Assembly: GCA_035566435.1 (NCBI GenBank)
Contig: DATMRF010000144.1
Span: forward strand, 1-64,000
Reading direction: 5' to 3'
DNA: 64,000 bases
Origin: DATMRF01 sp035566435
GTDB lineage: Bacteria > Verrucomicrobiota > Verrucomicrobiia > Limisphaerales > UBA8199
The notes under the pieces were generated by a model. That model made no database searches. It was not told the DNA's origin and saw only the letters and a program-made list of their open reading frames with translations. The number at the start of each line of letters is the position of its first letter. Position 1 is the stretch's first letter. A program made the translations under genes and the position numbers. Below are positions 1-7,880 of this stretch, piece by piece.

Positions 1-2
1 GC

Positions 3-131
3 CGGCGTATCCGCACCATGTGCGCCTTTACCACCCGCAGCAGTTGTGAACGTATCCTCTACAGCGTCTTTGATCGCATGAACAAACATTGGTCCCGTCA
101 CCCGCTCCCAGCTTTTACACACTACTCTTGA
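3..131 (+). CDS. C-terminal end of a possible mutator-type (IS256-like) transposase, cut by window edge
   Basis: An open frame runs in from the window edge and stops at 129-131, giving about 42 residues. The segment R-I-R-T-M-C-A-F-T-T-R-S-S-C-E-R-I-L-Y followed by a short tail resembles the C-termini of mutator-family transposases, where a hydrophobic helix after a Ser-x-x-Cys/Val-Glu-Arg stretch closes the protein. This is pattern memory over a very short fragment. No terminal inverted repeat could be identified in 132-247. If correct, an insertion sequence sits directly upstream of the integrase gene. Confidence 0.3.
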   Translation, partial: RRIRTMCAFTTRSSCERILYSVFDRMNKHWSRHPLPAFTHYS

Positions 132-247
132 CGCCAGCCTGCAGCCAGGGGCTTTAGGACAGCGGTCCGGGGAGCGCGGTTTTGGATAAGCTGTGCGCGT
201 TTTTTGTCTTTACACCATTAGGGATAAAGTGGTAAACAGACAAAGTG

Positions 248-1543
248 ATGCGGGCGGCTGATCCACGAAGGGCCGTGGACCTGTGGAAGGTTCCGGAGGT
301 TATTTTTCCCAATTGGCGAGAGTTGTTGAATCAGGCGGATTTGCCGGAGCGGGTTCGTGCCGGTTATGGCCTGGCCATCGGGGCTTATCTGGAGTACTGC
401 TACCGCAACGGGGTGAGCGTGACGACCGAGAGCGCGCGGGGCTACATGGCGGATGTGCAGCGACGGCAGTTGGCGCGCAACCCGGGGCTTTGGAAGAGCG
501 GTTTGAACTGGTTTTTTATGCGGGGCCGACGGGTATCAGCGTGGAAGCCTTCAGGCGAACCCACGCCGGGCCGAGCGGATACAGGGGCAACGCCGTGGGA
601 AAGGCGGCTGATAGAGCGGCTGCGGCTGGGACATTACTCGTGGAGGACCGAGCAGACGTACCGGGAATGGGCGTGGCGCCTGGAACGGTTCATTGGCGGC
701 AAAGGCGTGGAGGAGGCGGGGGAACAGGATGTAAAGAGCTTTCTGAGTGGGCTGGCGGTGAAGGGCCGGGTGAGCATTGCGACGCAGAAGCAGGCGCCCA
801 ACGCGCTGGTGTTTCTGTTTCGGGAAGCCCTGGGTCGCGACCTGGGCGACCTGAGCGGCTACGAGGTTTCGCGCCGCGGAGCGCGAGTGCCGACGGTACT
901 AACGCGGCAGGAATGCCAGCGGCTGTTTGACAAGCTGGAAGGGACCGCGCGGTTAATGGCGCAGCTCATGTATGCCAGCGGGCTACGTTTGACGGAGCTG
1001 CTACGCTTGCGGATCAAGGACGTGGACCTGGAACGGCAGCAGTTGTTCGTGCGCTCAGGAAAGGGCGACAAAGACCGGGTAACGGTGGTTCCGGAAAGGC
1101 TGGTGGAGCCCCTCCGGCAGCATCGGGACCGGGTCCGCACGCTGCACGAGCAGGACCGCGGGACGCAGGTGGCCGGTGTGTGGCTGCCCGAAGCGCTCGA
1201 GCGGAAGTATCCCGGGGCCGGGGTTTCGTGGGAATGGTTTTGGTTTTTTCCTTCGCGGCAACTGATGCGGGACCCGCATTCGGGGTTCGTGCGGCGCCAC
1301 CACGTACTGGACGCTACGTTTCAGCATGCTATCCGGGAGGCGGTCAAGGCGGGACGGCTCAACAAGCGGGTGACGCCGCACACGCTGAGGCACAGTTTCG
1401 CCACGCACCTGCTGGACGACGGGACGGACATTCGGACCGTGCAGGACCTGCTAGGTCACGCGGATGTGGCCACCACCCAAATCTACACCCATGTCATGAA
1501 GCGGCCGGGTCTCGGAGTGCGCAGCCCGTTCGACTCGCTGTAA
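248..1543 (+). CDS. intI: Integron-type tyrosine recombinase (IntI family, long form)
   Basis: A site-specific tyrosine recombinase of 431 residues. Counting from a GTG three bases upstream (245), the catalytic set is R248, H379-x-x-R382, H405 and Y414. The segment at about 314-363 (L-P-E-A-L-E-R-K-Y-P ... R-R-H-H) is the extra stretch that separates integron integrases from XerC/D. The protein is about 100 residues longer than most IntI proteins: residues 20-95 look like an additional N-terminal SAM-like DNA-binding domain before the usual one at 115-205. GTG 245 and ATG 248 are both possible starts. No attC-like site or cassette array is visible downstream. Integron cassettes normally lie on the divergent side, which here is only 250 bases from the window edge and holds a possible transposase remnant. 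Confidence 0.9.
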   Translation: MRAADPRRAVDLWKVPEVIFPNWRELLNQADLPERVRAGYGLAIGAYLEYCYRNGVSVTTESARGYMADVQRRQLARNPGLWKSGLNWFFMRGRRVSAWKPSGEPTPGRADTGATPWERRLIERLRLGHYSWRTEQTYREWAWRLERFIGGKGVEEAGEQDVKSFLSGLAVKGRVSIATQKQAPNALVFLFREALGRDLGDLSGYEVSRRGARVPTVLTRQECQRLFDKLEGTARLMAQLMYASGLRLTELLRLRIKDVDLERQQLFVRSGKGDKDRVTVVPERLVEPLRQHRDRVRTLHEQDRGTQVAGVWLPEALERKYPGAGVSWEWFWFFPSRQLMRDPHSGFVRRHHVLDATFQHAIREAVKAGRLNKRVTPHTLRHSFATHLLDDGTDIRTVQDLLGHADVATTQIYTHVMKRPGLGVRSPFDSL

Positions 1544-1744
1544 AACCACAGATGAACGCCGATGGACACGGATTCGCCATGGAGATCTCGCTATCCACGG
1601 TCCGCGGTTTCAAGTTTGAGGTCTCAGGTCTCAAGGCCCAAGTTTCAAGTAAACTGTCCAAAGTTTCGCGGGCGAAGGGGGATCCGATTTCAGATTTGAG
1701 AGGGGGCGGCAGCGGGCACGTCGCGGCGGTGCGGCAGGGTGGGG

Positions 1745-1850
1745 CGGGGAGGGGTGGTGGATTGTTAGATTGTTGGATTAATGGGGTGGTGGAGTGAGGG
1801 AACGGAGTGGGTTGGAGAAATGGAGCGGTGGAGTCCTGGATTGATGGTTG
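1745..1850. repeat. Degenerate G-rich repeat (tggagtg / attgttgga type)
   Basis: The stretch contains repeated variants of tggagtg, ggtggag and ttggat with almost no C on this strand. A similar composition recurs at 10228-10330, and its complement at 10430-10475. No reading frame here looks coding. It lies between the converging integrase and glycosidase genes. Confidence 0.4.
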
Positions 1851-1854
1851 TAGG

Positions 1855-1997
1855 GCGCGTCAGTAAATAACCCTGACCCATGCGAATGTAGGAGACGAGG
1901 TAACGAGTCTCTGATCTTGCGCCACAAGTGGAATGGATTAGAGACTCGTTACCTCGTCTCCTACGGGGTGAGTTGCAAAGGTTATTTATTGACGCGC
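1855..1997. repeat. Nested inverted repeat between convergent genes
   Basis: Two nested palindromic pairs are visible. The inner arms at 1888-1912 and 1939-1963 are 25 bases each and perfectly complementary, with a 26-base loop. The outer arms at 1855-1872 and 1980-1997 are 18 bases with one mismatch. The element sits between the 3' ends of the integrase and the GH44 gene, where a transcript would fold into a long stem that could end or protect either mRNA. No transposase gene is present inside, so it is either a small non-autonomous element or a REP-like repeat. Confidence 0.75.
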
Positions 1998-1999
1998 GC

Positions 2000-4339
2000 T
2001 TACGGCGTCCAGAGGCCGCGGTAAAAGGTTTGAGGGGCGATTGAGGGCGGCAGGACGATATGCCAGGAGCTGCCGGAGAGGATGTTGGTGGCGACGGGCG
2101 TCCAGCTCCGGAGATCGGTGGTAGACTGGAGGACGTAGCGCTGGCCCGATGTGCCATCGAGCCAGAGGTCGAAGGTATTGGTTCGGCTAAGGCTGCCGGG
2201 CCGGAGCGCGGGCGGCGGCGGGGCGGCGCCGGCGGGCAGGACAAACAGGGTGATGCTCTGCGGCGGGACGGTGTTGGTAAATCGGTTGCCCGTGAAAGTG
2301 ATGTCGCTGAGCCGGGTAATGGCGTTGGCCGAAGTCAGTTGCCAGACCTGGCCCGCGCCGCTGAGCGAGCGGTTCGTGACGGTTATTGCGGCGGTAGCGC
2401 TGACGCCCAGTTGCTTGTTGATCACCATGAGAGTCAGCGCACCATCCGAGGAGCGGAGCGCCGCGAAAGTGGAGAGATTGTCCGGATTGGGTCCGCCGGC
2501 GTTGACGCTGGTGTCGCCGAAGCCCGAATCACTGCCGTCGTAGTTGCGGTACATCTTCATCGCTTTGTAGGTAGGCGTGCTTGGGCCAGGCGTGGTCCAG
2601 CGGGTAGCGAGGTCGAGTCCCTCGCGGCCGAAGATGCCGTAGAGGTCGGCCTGGGCGGTAGCGCCGTTGATGTAGCCTTCGGCGCCCCAATTGTATTCGG
2701 TGATGCCGATTTTCGTGCCAGGATAGTAAGTGGCGACCCAGTTTTTCATCCGCGGGATCAGCATGACGACGCTATTGATCCAGCTCGCATCGACGTAGTT
2801 GGTATCCCAGAACTGGCGGGTCGAGCGGTTGCGGAGCAGTTGCATGGCGGTCGAGACGTCGGTTTGGGAGAACTCGCCGCTTTGCGGGTAGCAGTGGAGG
2901 GTGAAATAATCGAGGAGCCGCTGGTTGGTGTTGGTGGCGCGCTGATAGAGCTGACTGAGCAGCCACGGCATATAATCCATGCCGCCGTTGGCGGCGCGGT
3001 CCGGCAAATAACTCCATCCATGCTGGCTCCCGTATTGTTGATCGTAACCGCTGTAAAAATAGCCTGACCAGCCCCACTCCTCCGGGCCCGCGACGAGCGC
3101 GGACGGGTCGATGCCTTTAACCTTGGCGGCGTAATCGAAAATCTTGTCACGAATCTCCTGCATCGTGGGGCCAACGGGATGGACATCCAGGTGGGTCGAT
3201 TGCCAGAGGCTGTGTTCGTTGTCCATAAGGTAATAGCGCACGCCACCGTTGGTCGAAAGACCCCAGCGATTGGTGAGGTGCTGAACGAAGACCTGCTGGA
3301 AGGTGGAATTGGTAGCGAAGTTGGCGTCGTTCGGGTCGTTCCAGGTGATCGGTTTGTTGCCGTTGGTGGAACTGATGCCGTTGCCGGCGTCGGCAAAGTA
3401 GGCGGCGTCGTTGCCGGTTTGCGGCCCGTACTTGGCGATGGAATAACTGGCGAGTTTGCCGCGAGAGGGGCCAAGCTTGGGGACCCAGCCAATCATCGGG
3501 ATGGTCAGCATGGGTTCTGCGCCGCCGGTTTTGCTGGTGGAGACGAAACTGTCCGCGGAGGCAGCCGGCGTGGCGGAGCCGTCATCGATGCTCTCGAAAT
3601 ACCAGTCGGCGGCGTGGTTGTGGGCGTTGAGCTGCCAGTTGTAACTCGTTTCTGAGTTACCGCCGGAACGATGGATGGGACTATTCAAGTCGGACAACTG
3701 GGTGGACGAACCGGCGAAAGCCACGCCGTAGATTAAAGGGCTGATGGGATGGCGGTTCAACTGGGCATCGACGTTGATAGAGACGGGAGTGTTCGTCACC
3801 GGCGGAGTGGTGCCAGCGACGAGCGTGATATCGTCCACATAAAACGGAGTGAGTTGGGAACTAGTCGTGCTTTGGATCCAAAAGCCATCCATGGTCGGCA
3901 CGCCGGCAACCCCCAGTGTGCTGAGCGGGACTGTGACGAGCTGCCAGGTATTAGGGCTCGGTGGCACGATGGTGTAGTGATTCGTGAGCGCAACCTGGTT
4001 GGTGGTCGCCTGGACCTGCAACGGCTGGCCGCCGCTCGCGCCGCCGTTGATCCAAAACGTGAGGTTCGTGTATGGCGTCGAATCGAAGACGGTATGATGA
4101 AGATAGAGCGCCTGGTAATTGGTGCAGGTGATGCTGATCGAGCTTGTTCCCGAATAGACTGGGCTGGAATTGTTGAGATTCACGGTCGCCCAACTCCAGT
4201 TGGCCCAGCCGTTCTGCAGGGAATCGGTATAAACGGGCTGGTCAGACTGGGCGAACAGGGGGAGGAGCGAGCCGACCAACAATTGAAGGCTCAGGAGCCA
4301 TCGGCTTCCGGGAACAGGCGCAAAACGAGCATGCAGCAT
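2000..4339 (-). CDS. Secreted glycoside hydrolase family 44 (endoglucanase / xyloglucanase type)
   Basis: A 779-residue exported beta-glycanase. Residues 1-30 form a signal peptide ending near L-P-L-F-A-Q. Residues 35-175 look like a carbohydrate-binding jelly-roll domain. The GH44 domain follows from about 185 to 700, with the probable acid/base E375 in L-M-D-N-E-H-S-L-W and the probable nucleophile E548 in G-I-T-E-Y-N-W-G. The last 70 residues (Y-V-L-Q-S-T-T-D-L-R-S-W ... F-Y-R) are a module often seen at the C-terminus of verrucomicrobial secreted proteins. The frame stays open to 4519, but that upstream part overlaps the lipoprotein gene at 4411-4530 in another frame, so the ATG at 4339 followed by the signal peptide is preferred. 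Family members hydrolyse beta-1,4-glucans such as cellulose and xyloglucan. Confidence 0.85.
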   Translation of the reverse strand: MLHARFAPVPGSRWLLSLQLLVGSLLPLFAQSDQPVYTDSLQNGWANWSWATVNLNNSSPVYSGTSSISITCTNYQALYLHHTVFDSTPYTNLTFWINGGASGGQPLQVQATTNQVALTNHYTIVPPSPNTWQLVTVPLSTLGVAGVPTMDGFWIQSTTSSQLTPFYVDDITLVAGTTPPVTNTPVSINVDAQLNRHPISPLIYGVAFAGSSTQLSDLNSPIHRSGGNSETSYNWQLNAHNHAADWYFESIDDGSATPAASADSFVSTSKTGGAEPMLTIPMIGWVPKLGPSRGKLASYSIAKYGPQTGNDAAYFADAGNGISSTNGNKPITWNDPNDANFATNSTFQQVFVQHLTNRWGLSTNGGVRYYLMDNEHSLWQSTHLDVHPVGPTMQEIRDKIFDYAAKVKGIDPSALVAGPEEWGWSGYFYSGYDQQYGSQHGWSYLPDRAANGGMDYMPWLLSQLYQRATNTNQRLLDYFTLHCYPQSGEFSQTDVSTAMQLLRNRSTRQFWDTNYVDASWINSVVMLIPRMKNWVATYYPGTKIGITEYNWGAEGYINGATAQADLYGIFGREGLDLATRWTTPGPSTPTYKAMKMYRNYDGSDSGFGDTSVNAGGPNPDNLSTFAALRSSDGALTLMVINKQLGVSATAAITVTNRSLSGAGQVWQLTSANAITRLSDITFTGNRFTNTVPPQSITLFVLPAGAAPPPPALRPGSLSRTNTFDLWLDGTSGQRYVLQSTTDLRSWTPVATNILSGSSWHIVLPPSIAPQTFYRGLWTP

Positions 4340-4410
4340 GACAGGAAGACTGGCACGAATCGTGCCAAATGACCAGTCTTCGGGTGTCATCAATTGGGAT
4401 GACAGCGCGA

Positions 4411-4530
4411 TCAGTCGTTGGGCACCCAGCCTTTGCCGGGAACATATTCGCGGCTTCCGGAATGGGTGGCGCACCCCGCGGCGCCGACGAGCAGGACCGC
4501 GAGCAGCAACAGCAGACAAAGCTTTGACAT
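4411..4530 (-). CDS. Small lipoprotein, 39 residues
   Basis: A short gene reading M-S-K-L-C-L-L-L-L-L-A-V-L-L-V-G-A-A-G-C and ending in Y-V-P-G-K-G-W-V-P-N-D. The hydrophobic stretch followed by A-A-G-C is a lipobox, so the mature product would be a lipid-anchored peptide of about 20 residues. The charged-aromatic tail looks conserved in style with other small verrucomicrobial lipoproteins, which is recollection rather than a search result. It lies upstream of the GH44 gene on the same strand, 71 bases from its ATG. No strong ribosome binding site is seen. Its function is unknown. Confidence 0.6.
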   Translation of the reverse strand: MSKLCLLLLLAVLLVGAAGCATHSGSREYVPGKGWVPND

Positions 4531-4589
4531 AGGAGAAATCTAATCCAGATTGGATTCAGGGCAAGCCCCAGCCAGGGGCGAGTCGTGAC

Positions 4590-5150
4590 ATGTCAGCCAA
4601 CGGAAAACTGCTGAGAGGCCAATTGCTGCTGGACAGCGGCCAATTGCAAGGGTCGTTTTTTCAACGAACGGTAGTGCTGATTTGCCAGCACGACTCGGAA
4701 GGCGCGTTCGGGCTGGTGCTCAACCGGAACACCGGCAACAAGGCGGGGGACATGATCGTTGCGGACCTGCCTCAGCAGATCAAGAGTTGCCCCCTGTTTC
4801 TGGGCGGCCCGGTGCAGCCGGCGGCGCTGAGTTTTCTGCACACCGACGCCTTTGTTCCCGACGCGAACGTGCTGCCGAATCTCAGCCTGGGCCATTCGCT
4901 GGACACCTTGATCGAAATCGGGGATTCGTTTGCCCCGGAGCGCAAGATTAAGATGTTCGCCGGGTACGCCGGGTGGAGCCCCGGCCAGCTTGAAGATGAA
5001 CTCAAGCGGAAAGCCTGGCTGACCCATCCTGCGTCGCTGGAACTGGTCTTCGATACCGAACCCGAACAGCTCTGGCGGAAAATCCTGCGCCGGAAAGGCT
5101 TGCAATACCGTTTGCTATCCCAGATGCCAGAGGATCCCTCGTTGAATTGA
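4590..5150 (+). CDS. yqgE: YqgE/AlgH family protein (UPF0301)
   Basis: A 186-residue protein matching the DUF179/UPF0301 family along its whole length. It has the usual opening G-x-L-L-x-x-Q-L ... F-x-x-T-V-V-L-I-C-x-H, the segment G-A-F-G-L-V-L-N-R, and F-L-G-G-P-V-Q followed by a short L-S-F-L-H. The middle Y-A-G-W-S-P-G-Q-L-E-D-E-L segment is also characteristic. It is a cytoplasmic protein of about the standard family length, with no signal peptide. Its biochemical role is not established, although relatives have been linked to regulation of alginate genes. It diverges from the lipoprotein/GH44 pair, with 59 bases between the start codons. Confidence 0.9.
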   Translation: MSANGKLLRGQLLLDSGQLQGSFFQRTVVLICQHDSEGAFGLVLNRNTGNKAGDMIVADLPQQIKSCPLFLGGPVQPAALSFLHTDAFVPDANVLPNLSLGHSLDTLIEIGDSFAPERKIKMFAGYAGWSPGQLEDELKRKAWLTHPASLELVFDTEPEQLWRKILRRKGLQYRLLSQMPEDPSLN

Positions 5151-5193
5151 GGAAGAGGACGAGAAAGAGGAAGAGAAAGAGAGGGTTTACGAA

Positions 5194-6108
5194 TTAATCC
5201 CCGACCGACACGGTCCAGATCCCTTTTGGCTGGGCGAGAGTTCCCGAGCCGACGGTTTCCTGGATGCTCATGGCTTGGACGTGGTTGTCGTGAAAGAGGT
5301 AGTTGAAACGGCGTCCGTGGATGCCGTATTGGTTATTGCCGAAGTTTTTTGCGTCGGGCGAGGGATCGACCTGGTAGAGGTCGCCGACGCCCTGCGGGCC
5401 GAGACAGATGCAAGGCCAGATGTTACCAACGACGTTTTGGATGTTGGGTTCTTCGACCAGCAGAGTGGTTCCGGCGGGGTCAGTCACCACACTCGTGCGG
5501 TACCCTTTCGCCTCCCAGTCGGGCAAGCCGCCCACACCGCCATCCTGCCAGTAAATGCCCACCCCATGCCGGCCGGGCCGGGTCAGGTCGGGCAAAGGAT
5601 ATTGCTGGCCGGAGGTCGGGACCTGGTAATCGGTTCCCCAATTCGGGCCGACAGCGTTCACCGCGTAGCTGCGGCGCCGTCCGTAATTCACCCAACCCCA
5701 TTGCGGGTCATTGACGAGGGTCGGCATGCGGTCGGCTGGGCACAGTTCGATTTTTGGCGCGAACACTGTTGGGGTCAGCGCGTTGAGCAGCACCGCATCG
5801 GGCGCCGTGCCGCCGATATAACGGTGAATCCAGCAGTCCCAGGCTAGTTGGCTGGTGTCGCTGACGCCGTAGCCGGCCGGCGGAAAGCGGTCCTCGTGAT
5901 CGGTGGCGAACATGGCAAACCCCAGGCCAAGCTGGCGCTGTTGCGAGGTGCATTGCGCTCGCCACGCTCTGTTCCTGGCCGAGCTCAGCGCCGGGAGCAG
6001 CATGGAAGCCAGAATGGCGATGATGGCGATGACCACCAGCAGTTCAATCAGCGTGAACCCGGGAGCCGACCCCGCGGATTTTTTTAATTGCGTTTTTTTC
6101 ATAAGCAC
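5194..6108 (-). CDS. Pseudopilin-like secreted protein (prepilin N-terminal methylation domain)
   Basis: A 304-residue protein with a prepilin peptidase site near residue 17 (P-G-F-T-L-I-E-L-L-V-V), giving F+1 and E+5, followed by one hydrophobic helix (I-A-I-I-A-I-L-A-S-M). The C-terminal part is a beta-rich extracellular domain with H-D-N-H-V near the end, as in the expanded DUF1559-like families of Verrucomicrobia and Planctomycetes. Such genomes carry many copies. They are probably processed by PilD and assembled by, or anchored through, a type II secretion-like machine. An orphan GspF/PilC protein is encoded at 12219-13430. The lipoprotein gene at 6143 is upstream on the same strand with a 34-base gap. 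Confidence 0.85.
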   Translation of the reverse strand: MLMKKTQLKKSAGSAPGFTLIELLVVIAIIAILASMLLPALSSARNRAWRAQCTSQQRQLGLGFAMFATDHEDRFPPAGYGVSDTSQLAWDCWIHRYIGGTAPDAVLLNALTPTVFAPKIELCPADRMPTLVNDPQWGWVNYGRRRSYAVNAVGPNWGTDYQVPTSGQQYPLPDLTRPGRHGVGIYWQDGGVGGLPDWEAKGYRTSVVTDPAGTTLLVEEPNIQNVVGNIWPCICLGPQGVGDLYQVDPSPDAKNFGNNQYGIHGRRFNYLFHDNHVQAMSIQETVGSGTLAQPKGIWTVSVGD

Positions 6109-6142
6109 GCATCGAATTGGGTAGGTGGAATGGCGGAGGCGG

Positions 6143-6511
6143 TTATTTATTGCCCAGCACTATGGCCTGGCCGGCGATTTTATACCTTTTCCCGGCTGGA
6201 GCGGGCGGAAACTCGAGGCGGGCTTTCGCGGCAAAATCCTCAAAATTCTTGGGCACGCTTCTCGTGCTAACGACGAATTTGCGCAACTCGGTCGTCAGGC
6301 GATCCAATGTCGCGTTGACGTCGCCAGTGTCTGGAACCACGACGGGAGCGGTCGCGGAAGCCGCCGGGGCCAATCCCGGTCCGCGCGGCGACGGCGGCGC
6401 TGCGGTATCGTCTGCCGCCGCCACGGGGTCGCTGGCCGCCGGCTGCCGCTTGTTGCATCCCGGCATCAATGCAATGCCGAGCAGCAGTGCGCAGAAAAAA
6501 GAGCGACTCAT
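6143..6511 (-). CDS. Hypothetical lipoprotein
   Basis: The predicted product has 122 residues. M-S-R-S-F-F-C-A-L-L-L-G-I-A-L-M-P-G-C is a lipoprotein signal with the modified Cys at 19. A Pro/Ala-rich linker follows to about residue 60, and then a short conserved-looking domain (D-V-N-A-T-L-D-R-L-T-T-E-L-R-K-F-V) ending in Y-K-I-A-G-Q-A-I-V-L-G-N-K. An alternative start three codons upstream (6520) would add M-T-F. Similar small lipoproteins sit next to pseudopilin genes in related genomes, so co-transcription with the gene at 5194 is likely. I do not recognise a function. Confidence 0.6.
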   Translation of the reverse strand: MSRSFFCALLLGIALMPGCNKRQPAASDPVAAADDTAAPPSPRGPGLAPAASATAPVVVPDTGDVNATLDRLTTELRKFVVSTRSVPKNFEDFAAKARLEFPPAPAGKRYKIAGQAIVLGNK

Positions 6512-6520
6512 GAAGGTCAT

Positions 6521-6866
6521 TTAGTGGCCTCGACGCCCGCGCAGTCAAGCCGAACGGCCCGTAATCGCTGTCGCTAATTTTAACGACGCGCCGCCGGGCA
6601 TGTTTCGCAACCCGTTGAACCATAGAGCCTGGACGAGAGTACTCGGGCCTGGCCCGAATGTGTCACGCGTCCAAAAGCAGTGCGAGTTTCCAAACCTGCT
6701 TACGCCTTGAAGGTTCTACGCCCTGCCGACTTGGAAGTCGGCGATACGGCAGGTTTGGAAACCTGCGCTACTGCCGGTGCTGCCCCGAGGTTTTCGTGGA
6801 CATGAAATATCCGGGCCTGGGGAGTGCGCTCTTCCTCCCGAGACGCTTTTCCGCGCGTCCGCCGGG
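6521..6866. other. Intergenic region holding a palindromic repeat
   Basis: No gene is supported in this stretch. It contains the inverted repeat described at 6686-6762. The short frames on both strands are repeat-derived and lack ribosome binding sites. Confidence 0.6.
6686..6762. repeat. Nested palindromic intergenic repeat (gcaggtttggaaac type)
   Basis: Perfect 14-base inverted arms lie at 6686-6699 and 6749-6762. Inside them is a second palindrome, gccgactt at 6725-6732 paired with aagtcggc at 6735-6742. The composition resembles abundant extragenic palindromes that I associate with Pedosphaera-like genomes, but copy number cannot be judged from one window. Confidence 0.65.
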
Positions 6867-7637
6867 TCAGCAAATTTTCTGCTGTTTGAGTGCGCGGATG
6901 CGGTCGCGTAACTGAGCGGCGCGCTCAAATTCCTGGCGCTCGACCGCGCGCCGTAATTGGTGCTCTAACTGTTCCAAGTCCGAAAGCGGACGGTTTTTTT
7001 GGATTTGGTCCGCCAATTCGCGCAAGGCTGTCAAGGAGCGATCCCGCTCGAACTGGAAGGTGTCGTCCTCCACGCTTTCGAGCGCCTCAATCCTGGCAAC
7101 GGCTTCGCTGGCAAGCCGCAAGGCCTTGTCATAAGCGTGCCGGTCCAGCTCAAGCATGACCGCGGCGCTGGAATTGACGCGGATGATGTAAGGACGCCAT
7201 TTCTCGAGGAACTGCCGGTCTTCCTCACGCCGAGCGTGGCGGCGTACCAGATCAAAAAGCGCCAGGTTCCGGTTGGTGTCGCGAACGGTGCGCGGCCAGT
7301 CTTTGAGCTGGAAAAGCCTTACGTAGCGGAAGTAATAGAGCGTGCCCTCGTTGAAAAGTTCGTTGCATTCGCGCGGCCCCAGGTGAAAATCGGCCTCCTG
7401 GCCCTGAGCCCGGGCCTGTTCCAGCCGTTGCAGGTAATAATCCAGGGCCGATTCCTTCGTGTGCGGCCGCGCGCCATCGGGGCGGCCATCGAGCTCGTAC
7501 TGCTCGATGCCCAGCGGCGTGCGGACCTGGAGGATCGAGCGCCCATCCTCACCCTGGGCCAGCCGGGCATCGTCGTCCGGATCATACGGCCAGCTTTGCA
7601 GGATTCGGCGCAGGTCAACGGATGCACTCATGCTCAC
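6867..7637 (-). CDS. UvrB/UvrC-motif protein
   Basis: A 256-residue cytoplasmic protein. The C-terminal 36 residues (L-E-H-Q-L-R-R-A-V-E-R-Q-E-F-E-R-A-A-Q-L-R-D, then R-I-R) are a clear UVR motif, the helical hairpin that mediates contacts in UvrB, UvrC, McsA and ClpC partners. The N-terminal 200 residues are acidic and rich in Arg/Glu helices with no catalytic motif. It contains neither helicase nor nuclease domains, so it is not UvrB or UvrC. A McsA-like adaptor role is possible, but the Cys pairs of McsA are missing. The start at 7637 gives M-S-M-S-A-S. The gene faces away from the DUF2721 gene. Confidence 0.7.
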   Translation of the reverse strand: MSMSASVDLRRILQSWPYDPDDDARLAQGEDGRSILQVRTPLGIEQYELDGRPDGARPHTKESALDYYLQRLEQARAQGQEADFHLGPRECNELFNEGTLYYFRYVRLFQLKDWPRTVRDTNRNLALFDLVRRHARREEDRQFLEKWRPYIIRVNSSAAVMLELDRHAYDKALRLASEAVARIEALESVEDDTFQFERDRSLTALRELADQIQKNRPLSDLEQLEHQLRRAVERQEFERAAQLRDRIRALKQQKIC

Positions 7638-7683
7638 ACCCCTATTATGGTCTTTTCCGCGCTACATTCAATCCCGGTCCGGG

Positions 7684-7809
7684 GGGCGGGGACAGCCATG
7701 TCCCCGTGCCAGCGTCCTCGTCCAGCGACTCGCGGAGACGGGGCCGTTCCCGCCTCTGTTGCGACCGTCGTCACGAGGTGAAGAACGGGGACGTGGCCGT
7801 CCCCGCCCC
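7684..7809. repeat. Palindromic repeat, ggggacgtggccgtcccc family, copy A
   Basis: Arms at about 7685-7707 and 7785-7809 are near-perfect reverse complements, and each arm is itself an imperfect palindrome built on ggggac...gtcccc. The same unit appears at 32154-32228 and 32958-33030. The intervening 77 bases here differ from those of the other copies. Confidence 0.75.
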
Positions 7810-7880
7810 GGGAAATGGGGCTGGACGATGATGTTGATTGATATTGCTTCGGGCGCATTCCTGGCTACGTTGCCCCCGGC

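Noticed and set aside
1544..1999. attC-type cassette site after the integrase
   Set aside because: The strong hairpin here lacks recognisable RYYYAAC/GTTRRRY core sites and is followed by a gene of the opposite orientation.
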